The position numbers were made by a program, and so were the translations under genes. The notes beneath the pieces were generated by a model that saw only the letters and a list, made by a program, of their open reading frames with translations, ran no database searches and was not told where the DNA came from. Shown here one piece after another: positions 1-6,319 of a DNA stretch of 14,947 bases. Source of the stretch: DASUNQ01 sp036277075 (GTDB lineage: Bacteria > Acidobacteriota > Thermoanaerobaculia > Multivoradales > UBA5704); NCBI GenBank assembly GCA_036277075.1, contig DASUNQ010000061.1, positions 1 through 14,947 on the forward strand. The letters run 5' to 3'. Position 1 is the stretch's first letter; each line of letters begins with the position of its first letter.

Positions 1-2
1 CG

Positions 3-890
3 CCCCGCCGCCGGGTCGCGCTGCGGGCGCCGCGCCGGGGCGTCGCCGTCGCGGCGGCGCTCGGGCTGGCCCTCGGTGTCCTCTTCCTCTTCTTCCTCTT
101 CTTCAAGTTCGGGGGCGACGACGAACCGCCGCCGGTGCGGCCCGCCGCGGCGGCGCCCGCGCCGCGGCCGGTGCGTGAGCCCCGGCTCGCCGACCTCCTC
201 CTCCGCGGCCACGACGCCCACGTCCGCGAGTGGGCGGCCGCCTGGATCGAGGAGCACGCCGAGGAGCTGGCCCGGGCGGGGGACTACGGCACCGCGCTCG
301 GCGCGCTCGGCATCATCGCGAGCGGCTGGCCGGAGCGGACCGGGCTCGCCGGCCGGCTGGCGCGGCTGCGCGCCCACCGCGACGCCGAGCCGGTGCAGCG
401 GGCGCTCCTCGAAGAGACCATCCCCAACTTCGAGCGGCGCCGGAAGCCCGCCGACGGGCTCGCCGCGCTGGCGCGGGTCGAGCCGACGCCGCACCTGGCG
501 CCGGCCTTCGCCGCGGCCCGGCGCCGCCTCGAGCAGCAGCTCGCCGCCCTCGACCGCGAGCCGCCGGTGGTCGAGCTGCGCGAGGGCCACTCCCTCGAAT
601 ACGCGCGCGGCACCGTCGCGGAGCTGAGCTTCCGCGCCCGCGACGACTACGAGGTGGCCGGCGTGCGCATCTTCGCCCGCCCCGCCGGCGGCTCCTTCCG
701 CGAGCTGCCGCACACTCGCTCCGCGTTCGCCTACACGGTGGAGATCGCCCCCGACCTCCACGGCAACGGCACCGTCGAGCTCTACGTCGTCGCCACCGAC
801 CTCTCGGGTCACGAAGGGCGCCTCGGCAGCCGCGAGCGCCCGCTCCGGCTCAGCCGCAGCGAGGGGTTCGAGCGGATGATCGGCGACTGA
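3..890 (+). CDS. Single-pass membrane protein with Ig-like C-terminal ectodomain (5' partial)
   Basis: The frame is open from the left edge of the window, so the start lies upstream. The visible part opens with a basic stretch (PRRRVALRAPRRG), then a very hydrophobic transmembrane helix at about 42-104, rich in Leu and Phe, followed by an acidic and proline-rich linker. This arrangement predicts a cytoplasmic N-terminus and an exported C-terminus. The ectodomain begins with about 130 residues of Ala/Arg/Glu-rich helices, possibly TPR-like. It ends with a beta-rich segment (from about 560) whose DDYEVAGVRIF and VELYVVATDLSG stretches look like a bacterial Ig or fibronectin-type fold. The gene ends at TGA 888-890. 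In Acidobacteriota and Myxococcota such C-terminal halves often follow a Ser/Thr kinase domain, but that domain would lie outside the window, so function is left open. An internal ATG at 135 exists but would discard the membrane helix. Confidence 0.75.
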   Translation, partial: PRRRVALRAPRRGVAVAAALGLALGVLFLFFLFFKFGGDDEPPPVRPAAAAPAPRPVREPRLADLLLRGHDAHVREWAAAWIEEHAEELARAGDYGTALGALGIIASGWPERTGLAGRLARLRAHRDAEPVQRALLEETIPNFERRRKPADGLAALARVEPTPHLAPAFAAARRRLEQQLAALDREPPVVELREGHSLEYARGTVAELSFRARDDYEVAGVRIFARPAGGSFRELPHTRSAFAYTVEIAPDLHGNGTVELYVVATDLSGHEGRLGSRERPLRLSRSEGFERMIGD

Positions 891-892
891 GC

Positions 893-906
893 GGCGCCGC
901 GGCGCC
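893..906. other. 14-bp perfect GC palindrome after the first gene
   Basis: GGCGCC-GC-GGCGCC is a perfect palindrome three bases after the stop of the first gene and ten bases before the sigma-54 element. It could fold into a small hairpin at the transcript end, but no U-tract follows. A role as an intrinsic terminator is therefore doubtful, and a protein-binding site is equally possible. In such GC-rich DNA it may also be chance. Confidence 0.3.
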
Positions 907-916
907 CGGAGACCAC

Positions 917-931
917 TGGCACACCTCTTGC
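917..931 (+). promoter_or_regulatory. Sigma-54 (-24/-12) promoter of the small membrane-protein operon
   Basis: TGGCAC-N5-TTGC matches the RpoN consensus at every core base. The invariant GG (918-919) and GC (930-931) are separated by exactly ten bases, as sigma-54 requires. Transcription would start near 942-943, leaving about 80 nt of leader before the ATG at 1022. It lies in a true intergenic gap between two genes on the same strand. Sigma-54 promoters need an enhancer-binding activator; no activator site could be identified upstream by eye. The match is direct from sequence, its use is inference. Confidence 0.7.
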
Positions 932-938
932 GACCCTC

Positions 939-955
939 CTTCCGCGAAGCGGAGG
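939..955 (+). other. Leader hairpin at the predicted transcription start
   Basis: CTTCCGC-GAA-GCGGAGG can pair as a seven-base stem with one T-G wobble and a three-base GAA loop. It would sit at the extreme 5' end of the RNA made from the sigma-54 element at 917-931. A 5'-terminal stem could stabilise the message. This is a folding inference only. Confidence 0.3.
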
Positions 956-1021
956 CCGTAGGCGGAGCGCGCCCGCGGCCCGGACAGACTCCCTGGAATC
1001 CTGGAAGAAAGCGAGGTCGTC

Positions 1022-1459
1022 ATGGCGGAAAGAGTCGAGAGGGGCACGGTGGACCTGCTGCGCGAGCAGGGGCGCCGTCAGTCGTCGGTGCTGATGACGC
1101 GCGCGCGCGGCCGCGTCGAGGGGCTGGTGGCGGAGCGCAAGGACCTGGCGGCCGCGCGGCTCGACGAGCTGGCCGGCTCGCTGCGCGACACCGCGAGCCG
1201 CCTCGAGGGGCAGCCGGTGGGGCCGCTGGCGCAGTACGCCGACGTCGCCGCCGAGCAGGTGGACAAGGTGACGCGCTACCTGCGCGAGCGGGACCTCGAG
1301 GGGCTGTTCGACGACGTGCAGGAGTTCGCCCGCCGCCGCCCCGAGCTGTTCCTGGGCGGTACCTTCCTCGCCGGGCTGTTGCTGGCCCGGTTCCTCAAGA
1401 GCTCGGGCGAGCGGCTGGCCGACGACGAGCCCGCCGCGCGATCGGCGCGGACCGCGTGA
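1022..1459 (+). CDS. Small membrane-anchored helical protein, nutrient-deprivation-induced-protein-like
   Basis: 145 residues. Residues 1-108 are long charged amphipathic helices with no obvious catalytic motif. They are followed by one transmembrane helix at about 109-125 (LFLGGTFLAGLLLARFL) and a short charged tail. This layout, including the RRRPELF entry into the helix and the LLARFLKSS exit, resembles proteins annotated as nutrient-deprivation-induced in rhizobia and, more loosely, the YqjD/ElaB class of membrane-anchored stress proteins. It is probably an inner-membrane protein with a large cytoplasmic helical part. The ATG at 1022 follows a purine-rich stretch (GAAGAAAG) with AGCGAGG nearer the start. 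It is the first gene behind the sigma-54 element at 917-931 and is followed directly by a second small membrane protein. The family assignment is from memory of sequence pattern and biochemical function is unknown. Confidence 0.8.
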   Translation: MAERVERGTVDLLREQGRRQSSVLMTRARGRVEGLVAERKDLAAARLDELAGSLRDTASRLEGQPVGPLAQYADVAAEQVDKVTRYLRERDLEGLFDDVQEFARRRPELFLGGTFLAGLLLARFLKSSGERLADDEPAARSARTA

Positions 1460-1470
1460 AGGAGATCGAG

Positions 1471-1887
1471 ATGGCGCAGAGGCAGAGATCGAAGACGTCG
1501 GGCCGCGGGACCGAGGAGCTGGAGCTCGAGGCGGTGGACTCCGACGAGTATGACGAGGGCGAGGTCGAAGAGCTCGACGGCGGCGCCCGCCGAGGGCTCC
1601 GGGAGCTGCTCGAGGAGCGGCCGCTGCTGGTCGGGACGGTGAGCCTCGCCGCGGGGCTCCTCGCCGGGCTCGTGGTGCCCGGCACGCGGCGCGAGGACGA
1701 GCTGCTCGGGAGCACCCGCGACCGCCTGCTCGACCAGGCGCGGCAGCGCAGCCGCGACGCCATCGACCGCGGCAAGGAAGTGGCGCAGGGCGCCGTCGCG
1801 GTGGCGACCGAGGGCTTCGCCCCGGCCGCCCCGGCGCGCAAGCCGCGCACCGCCCGCCGGCCGCCGCAGGTCCGGGCCGCCGATTAG
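1471..1887 (+). CDS. Small membrane protein, DUF3618-like
   Basis: 138 residues. A strongly acidic segment (about 15-36) is followed by a transmembrane helix at about 51-70 (PLLVGTVSLAAGLLAGLVVP). Next comes the conserved-looking TRREDELLGSTRDRLLDQA stretch and an amphipathic helix, then a basic Pro/Ala tail. The TM plus RREDELLG arrangement is typical of DUF3618 C-terminal parts, which commonly sit beside the type of protein encoded just upstream. The ATG at 1471 was chosen because AAGGAG (1459-1464) lies six bases upstream. A GTG at 1456 overlapping the previous stop (GTGA) is the alternative. The 11-bp gap to the upstream gene implies a two-gene operon. The phage-holin-like YqjE partner often found in such clusters is absent here. 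The molecular role is unknown; an envelope-stress role is inferred. Confidence 0.8.
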   Translation: MAQRQRSKTSGRGTEELELEAVDSDEYDEGEVEELDGGARRGLRELLEERPLLVGTVSLAAGLLAGLVVPGTRREDELLGSTRDRLLDQARQRSRDAIDRGKEVAQGAVAVATEGFAPAAPARKPRTARRPPQVRAAD

Positions 1888-1905
1888 GCGCGAACGCACG
1901 GACTC

Positions 1906-4020
1906 CTAGCTCGAGCCGAAGAGGTCGAGCTGCGCCCCCGGCTCGGACGGACGCCGGAAGGCGGCGGTCGAGAGCTCCGGCCCCTGCTCCGGGAAGCCGA
2001 GCCGGCGGCAGCTCGTCTCGAACAGCGCCCGCATCTGCTCGGCGAAGATCCCTTCGCCCTGCATCCGGCTGCCGAAGCGCGGGTCGTTGAGCCGCCCGCC
2101 GCGCAGGCTGCGGATGCGGTTGAGCACCTTGTCCCGGCGGTCGGGGTAGTGCTCGGCCAGCCACTGCTGGAAGAGCTCGGCGACGGCGCCGGGGAGGCGC
2201 AGGGGCAGGAAGCGGGCCGAGACCGCGCCGGCCTCGCGCGCCGCCGCCAGGATCCCCGGCATCTCGTGGTCGGTCAGCCCCGGCACGACCGGCGAGACGA
2301 GGACCGCGCAGGGCACCCCCCGCGCCGTCAGGTCGGCGATCGCCTCCAGCCGCCGCCGCGGGTGCGACGTCCGCGGCTCCATCCGCTGCGCCAGCTCGCC
2401 GTCGAGCGTGGTGATCGAGAGGCAGACCATCGCCGCCCGGTCGCGCGCCAGGTCGGCGAGCAGGTCGCCGTCGCGCCGCACCAGGGCGTTCTTGGTCACG
2501 ATCACCACCGGGTTGCGGAGCTCCACGAGCACCGCCAGGCAGCGCCGGGTCAGCTCGAGCTTGCGCTCGATCGGCTGGTAGCAGTCGGTGACGCCGCTCA
2601 TGGCGATCGTCTGCGGCGTCCAGCGCGGCGAAGCGAGCTCGGCGCGCAGCAGCTCCGGGGCGTCCTCCTTGACCAGGATGCGGGTCTCGAAGTCGAGCCC
2701 GGCCGAAAACCCCAGGTACTCGTGCGTCGGGCGGGCGAAGCAGTTGTGGCTCACCACGCCGTTCGCGATGAAGTCGCCCGTGCCGGTCGTGATGTCAAAG
2801 AGCCGGGAGGCGCCGGGCAAAGGCTCGATGGAACGAACCGACAGGTTGACGCCGGACTTGATCGCCCGTCCCTCGATGTCGCGCTTGCGCGAGATGGCGT
2901 TGCCGACCGTGTGCCAGAAACGCAGACAGGCGGCAAGCCCGCCGGTGAGGCGGACGACCTGCACCGGCCGGCGGTCTTCGGGCCGCCGCACCTCGACCGC
3001 GAACCCGAGCTCGAAGGATCGGAGGGATGCGGTGATCGCGTCCACCAGCTCGGCATCGGTGTTGCTGAGGCGCAGAGTCTTGCAGCTGTACGAGCCCTCG
3101 GCGTCATAGATCCCCGCCAGGAACCCTCGCCGCCAGGCTTCAGCCCGCTCTCCGGCCGGAAAACGGACGAGGTCTCGAATGCGCTCGACCTTGGCTCGAG
3201 CCTGGGTGCTGATGCCGTTCATCCGCCGGCGGTCACCGACTGCTTCCTGGAAGACCATATGGTCAACAGAGACATCGAAGTCGGCCAGGTAGGAGCGGGC
3301 GCGCTCGAGCGCCTCTTCGTCGACCAATGCGAGGCGGAACTGGTGCACGTCGCCGTGGGACCGCCCGGCTCTCTCGTAGTAATGCGACGCGAGGTGACCG
3401 TCGCCGCGGATCAGGCCGGCCAGATAGCCACGCCTGTACGCCGGATCGGCGAGGTCAGGGCCCACAGCGAACCGCCCGGTGCCGAGGAGCTCGTTGTGCA
3501 GGGTGAGATGGGGCCGCCGATTCGGACCCTGCTCGGTGCCGGTGACGAACTTCCAGCCGCGACCTGTCAGGAAGCGGTGGTCCCCGCTGGCGATCAGCCG
3601 GGTGCCGTCGGCCAGCGTGATGGCGTGCGCGGGCCGCGACGTCTCCCAGTGCGCCAGCACGCGGGTCCTCACGTAGCGCCGGTACCACCCATCCCGCCGG
3701 GTGCCGTAGATCTCGTCGCCGGCGCGCAGCGAGTGGAGCGGCCGCGTCGTTCCGTTCGCCATCAGGATCGGCGTCTCGCCATCTAGGCAGTAGACGCAGC
3801 CATGCTCGCAACCTCGGTACGGGTTGACGGAGGTCTTGAAGCCGACGTCGGGGCTGTCGTTGCGGGCGATGATGCCGCGCGTCGTGTCGCGCAGGTAGAG
3901 CGTCGGCACCTTCTCGGGCGGCGCCTCCTCGGACTCGATCGAGAGGTGCGTGAAGCGGTTCGCCGGGTTGCCCGAGGCGGCGCGCCCGCGCGGCGGTCCG
4001 GGGGGTGCTGCGCCGTCCAT
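1906..4020 (-). CDS. PA0069/Rv2578c-family radical SAM protein containing an intein
   Basis: 704-residue precursor. The extein (residues 1-77 plus 427-704, 355 residues once joined) reads like the PA0069/Rv2578c group of SPL-related radical SAM proteins: RGRAASGNPANRF near the start, then NPYRGCEHGCVY, CFARPTHEYLGFSAGLDFE, SGVTDCYQPIE and VVIVTKNALVRRD. The cluster motif is CX3CX2C with Cys71, Cys75 and, after splicing, Cys427, which would bind the [4Fe-4S] cluster that cleaves S-adenosylmethionine. The substrate of this family is not established. The gene starts at ATG 4018-4020; no strong ribosome site is visible before it. It is monocistronic, convergent with the small membrane operon (18-bp gap) and divergent from the DinB-family gene (80-bp gap). 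The frame is intact through both splice junctions. Family identity is confident; function is unknown. Confidence 0.92.
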   Translation of the reverse strand: MDGAAPPGPPRGRAASGNPANRFTHLSIESEEAPPEKVPTLYLRDTTRGIIARNDSPDVGFKTSVNPYRGCEHGCVYCLDGETPILMANGTTRPLHSLRAGDEIYGTRRDGWYRRYVRTRVLAHWETSRPAHAITLADGTRLIASGDHRFLTGRGWKFVTGTEQGPNRRPHLTLHNELLGTGRFAVGPDLADPAYRRGYLAGLIRGDGHLASHYYERAGRSHGDVHQFRLALVDEEALERARSYLADFDVSVDHMVFQEAVGDRRRMNGISTQARAKVERIRDLVRFPAGERAEAWRRGFLAGIYDAEGSYSCKTLRLSNTDAELVDAITASLRSFELGFAVEVRRPEDRRPVQVVRLTGGLAACLRFWHTVGNAISRKRDIEGRAIKSGVNLSVRSIEPLPGASRLFDITTGTGDFIANGVVSHNCFARPTHEYLGFSAGLDFETRILVKEDAPELLRAELASPRWTPQTIAMSGVTDCYQPIERKLELTRRCLAVLVELRNPVVIVTKNALVRRDGDLLADLARDRAAMVCLSITTLDGELAQRMEPRTSHPRRRLEAIADLTARGVPCAVLVSPVVPGLTDHEMPGILAAAREAGAVSARFLPLRLPGAVAELFQQWLAEHYPDRRDKVLNRIRSLRGGRLNDPRFGSRMQGEGIFAEQMRALFETSCRRLGFPEQGPELSTAAFRRPSEPGAQLDLFGSS
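2743..3789 (-). other. Intein with two-motif LAGLIDADG homing endonuclease
   Basis: Precursor residues 78-426 (349 residues). Block A starts at Cys78 (CLDGETPILMANG). Block B is ASGDHRFL, with His148 and Ser145 in the TxxH-type slot. Block F is RLFDITTGTGDFIANG, and block G is VVSHN followed by the +1 Cys427. All splicing residues (Cys1, block B His, terminal His-Asn, Cys+1) are present, so class 1 splicing should work. Two dodecapeptide motifs, LAGLIRGDG (3397-3423) and LAGIYDAEG (3094-3120), keep their acidic residues (Asp207, Glu308), so the endonuclease may be active. Base composition differs from the host gene: a hand count gives 34 of 60 G+C at 3241-3300 against 48 of 60 at 2221-2280. 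That suggests later arrival by homing. Inteins in this protein family are known; I recall a database name for them. Confidence 0.93.
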
Positions 4021-4100
4021 GGCGGCATCTTACCGCTTGTCTTACGCCCATGCCAGCCGCCGACCGCATGGCACAATGGGGCTCTCTTCCTGGAGGATCG

Positions 4101-4652
4101 ATGCCCGACACCGACCTGCGCTACCCCGTCGGCCGCTTCGCGCGGCCGGCCGAGATGAACGAGGCCGGCCGCGCCGGCTGGATCGAGGAGATCGCGGCCG
4201 CGCCGCAGCGGATGCGCGCCGCCGTCGAGGGCCTCGCCGAGGAGCAGCTCGACACCCCCTACCGTCCCGGCGGCTGGACCGTGCGGCAGGTCGTCCACCA
4301 CCTGCCCGACAGCCACCTCAACGCCTACGTCCGCTGCAAGCTGGCGCTGACCGAGGAGACGCCGGCGATCCGCACCTACGAGGAGGCGCGCTGGGCCGAG
4401 CTGCCGGAGGCCCGCAGCGCGCCGGTCGACGTCTCGCTCGCTCTCCTCGACAGCCTGCACGCGCGCTGGGTGCTCTGCCTGCGGCAGCTCCCCGCGGAAG
4501 CCTTCGCGCGCACCTGGAAGCACCCGCAGTGGGGGCTGCTGACGCTCGACGACCTGCTCGGCCTCTACGCCTGGCACGGCCGCCACCACGTCGCCCACGT
4601 CACGGCGCTGCGCGAGCGGATGGGCTGGAACGGCGGAGAGGCCGGCGCGTGA
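4101..4652 (+). CDS. YfiT-type DinB-superfamily putative metal-dependent thiol transferase
   Basis: 183 residues, the usual size for YfiT/BstA-like members of the DinB four-helix-bundle superfamily. Characteristic stretches are LRYPVGRFARP at the N-terminus, GWIEEIAAAPQRM, YRPGGWTVRQVVHHLPDSHLNAYVR and YAWHGRHHVAHV. The expected metal-binding histidines are present: His67 in the VVHH motif and His159/His163 in WHGRHH. Firmicute relatives transfer bacillithiol, while homologues elsewhere are called putative metal-dependent hydrolases; which thiol, if any, is used here cannot be told. ATG 4101 is chosen because TGGAGG (4091-4096) lies just upstream and the protein then starts as family members do. 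The frame extends upstream to 4005 without homology. The stop overlaps the GTG of the next gene (GTGA at 4649-4652), implying translational coupling. Likely cytoplasmic. Confidence 0.88.
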   Translation: MPDTDLRYPVGRFARPAEMNEAGRAGWIEEIAAAPQRMRAAVEGLAEEQLDTPYRPGGWTVRQVVHHLPDSHLNAYVRCKLALTEETPAIRTYEEARWAELPEARSAPVDVSLALLDSLHARWVLCLRQLPAEAFARTWKHPQWGLLTLDDLLGLYAWHGRHHVAHVTALRERMGWNGGEAGA

Positions 4653-6316
4653 GCGCCCGCCGCGCCGCCGCCGGCTTCGCCTTCGCCCTCCTCGCCGCCG
4701 GCGCGGCGCCGCTCGCGGCCGCCGAGGGCATCGGCGAGCGCCTGGACGCCTACCTGCGGAGCGCCTACCCGGCCGGCGGGCCCGGCGCGGCGGCGATCGT
4801 GGTCGACGACGGCAAGGTGCTGCTGCGCGAGGGGTACGGGCTCGCCAACCTCGAGCTCGGGGTGCCGATCGAGCCCGAGATGGTCTTCCGCATCGGCTCG
4901 GTCACCAAGCAGTTCACCGCCGTGGCGGCGCTGCTGCTCGTCGCGGAAGGCAAGCTCGCGCTCGACGACGAGATCATCGAGTACCTCCCCGACTACCCGA
5001 CCGGGGGGCGGAAGATCACCGTCGAGCACCTCCTCACCCACACCTCCGGCATCAAGAGCTACACCGCGCTGCCCGAGTGGCTGCCGCGGCGGCGCGAGGA
5101 CCTGACGGTGCCGCAGATGATCGCCCTGTTCAAAGACCAGCCGATGGACTTCGCGCCGGGCGAGAAGTGGGCCTACAACAACTCGGGCTACTTCCTGCTC
5201 GGCGCGGTCCTCGAGAAGGCCTCGGGGCAGAGCTACGAGGAGCTGCTGCGCAGCCGCATCTTCGCTCCCCTCGGCATGAAACGGACCGGCTACGGCCACG
5301 TCGAGCCGATCCTGCCCGGACGCGTCGCGGGGTACCAGCGCGGTCGGCAGGGCTGGGTCAACGCGCCCTACCTCAGCATGACCCAGCCGTACGCGGCGGG
5401 CTCGCTGGTCTCCACCGTCGACGACCTGGCGCTCTGGAACGCGGCGCTCGACGGCGGCCAGCTCCTGCCCCGCGCCGCGCTCGCCCGCGCCTGGACCCCT
5501 TACAAGCTGCGCGGCGGCAAGGCGACCGGCTACGGCTACGGCTGGGGGATCGTCGACTGGCGCGGGCACCACTTCGAGGAGCACGGCGGCGGGATCGACG
5601 GCTTCCAGAGCTACGTCCTGCGCGAGCCGCGCGAAGGGCTGTTCGTGGCGGTGCTCTCGAACGCCCTCGGCCACCAGCCGGACCCCGACATGGTGGCCAC
5701 GAAGCTCGCCCTCCTCGCCCTCGGCGAGTCGATCGCGGATCCCCCGGTCGTCAAGGTTGCGCCCGAGGTGCTCGACGCCTACACCGGCGTCTACCGCATC
5801 GACGAGACGACGACGCGGGTCGTGACGCGCGAGGGGGATCGCCTCTTCACCCAGCGCAGCGGCGGCGAGAAGCTCGAGGCGCTGCCGCTCTCGGAGAGCG
5901 AGTTCTTCTACCGCGACTCGTTCGAGCGGGCGAGCTTCCGGCGGGACGCCGCGGGGAGGGTCACCGGCATGGTCCTCCACAGCCGGCAGCGAGGCGACGA
6001 GGAGGCGGTGCGCACCGACGAGGCGCCGCCGGCCAAGAGAGTGGCCGTGCGCGTCGAGCCGGCGGTGCTCGCGCGGTACGTCGGCGAGTACGAGCTGATG
6101 CCCGGCTTCACCATCGTCGTGACGCAGGAGGGGGAGAAGCTCTTCGGCCAGGCCACCGGGCAGCCGCGCTTCGAGCTCTCGGCGGCGAGCGAGACGGCGT
6201 TCTTCCTCGAGGTCGTCGACGCCCAGCTCGACTTCGTGCTCGACGCCGCGGGGGCGGTCACCGGCCTGGTCCTGCACCAGGGCGGCCGGGACATGCCGGG
6301 GAAGAAGATCCGCTAG
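4649..6316 (+). CDS. Secreted serine hydrolase, beta-lactamase class C family (S12), with two C-terminal DUF3471-like domains
   Basis: 555 residues starting at GTG 4649, inside a GTGA overlap with the upstream stop. A signal peptide (about 1-25, ending PLAAA) predicts export. The catalytic domain carries all three penicillin-binding-type motifs: SxxK as Ser84-Val-Thr-Lys87, YxN as Tyr176-Asn-Asn178, and HxG as His312-Gly-Gly. LLTHTSGI (128-135) and FAPGEKWAYNNSGYFLLG are typical of esterase, D-aminopeptidase and beta-lactamase-like members. Beyond residue 370 are two related beta-rich modules (about 371-455 and 469-555), each with an LxxYxGxY start and a VTGxVLH end, resembling tandem DUF3471 domains. 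The substrate may be a peptide, ester or D-amino-acid compound; sequence alone does not support calling it an antibiotic-resistance gene. It forms a two-gene operon with the DinB gene. Confidence 0.9.
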   Translation: MSARRAAAGFAFALLAAGAAPLAAAEGIGERLDAYLRSAYPAGGPGAAAIVVDDGKVLLREGYGLANLELGVPIEPEMVFRIGSVTKQFTAVAALLLVAEGKLALDDEIIEYLPDYPTGGRKITVEHLLTHTSGIKSYTALPEWLPRRREDLTVPQMIALFKDQPMDFAPGEKWAYNNSGYFLLGAVLEKASGQSYEELLRSRIFAPLGMKRTGYGHVEPILPGRVAGYQRGRQGWVNAPYLSMTQPYAAGSLVSTVDDLALWNAALDGGQLLPRAALARAWTPYKLRGGKATGYGYGWGIVDWRGHHFEEHGGGIDGFQSYVLREPREGLFVAVLSNALGHQPDPDMVATKLALLALGESIADPPVVKVAPEVLDAYTGVYRIDETTTRVVTREGDRLFTQRSGGEKLEALPLSESEFFYRDSFERASFRRDAAGRVTGMVLHSRQRGDEEAVRTDEAPPAKRVAVRVEPAVLARYVGEYELMPGFTIVVTQEGEKLFGQATGQPRFELSAASETAFFLEVVDAQLDFVLDAAGAVTGLVLHQGGRDMPGKKIR

Positions 6317-6319
6317 ACG

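Noticed and set aside
1456..1470. GTG 1456 as start of the DUF3618-like gene
   Set aside because: It overlaps the upstream stop attractively, but AAGGAG is ideally placed for ATG 1471 and lies within the extra codons.
809..2164. Long minus-strand open frame opposite the first three genes
   Set aside because: Arg/Pro/Ala-rich low-complexity translation with no motif, opposite well-supported genes. High GC makes stop codons rare in such frames.
2149..3786. 545-codon plus-strand open frame opposite the radical SAM/intein gene
   Set aside because: Antisense to a gene with clear motifs on both sides of and inside the intein; composition is that of a shadow frame.
2743..3789. Reading the radical SAM gene as broken by an insertion or mobile element
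   Set aside because: The frame is continuous, and blocks A, B, F and G plus the two LAGLIDADG motifs define a splicing intein.
4069..4083. TGGCAC before the DinB gene as a fourth sigma-54 promoter
   Set aside because: The -24 half matches, but the bases at the required -12 position are CT, not GC, and the nearest GC is one base off. Sigma-54 spacing is strict.
4005..4100. Upstream in-frame extension of the DinB gene
   Set aside because: The extra residues have no family resemblance, and a ribosome site directly precedes ATG 4101.
4565..6277. 570-codon minus-strand open frame opposite the serine hydrolase
   Set aside because: No recognisable motif; the plus strand has signal peptide, SxxK, YxN and HGG in order.
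4649..6316. Calling the serine hydrolase an AmpC-type antibiotic-resistance gene
   Set aside because: SxxK, YxN and HxG are shared by esterases, peptidases and other S12 proteins. The tandem C-terminal domains and HGG rather than KTG argue against an AmpC enzyme.
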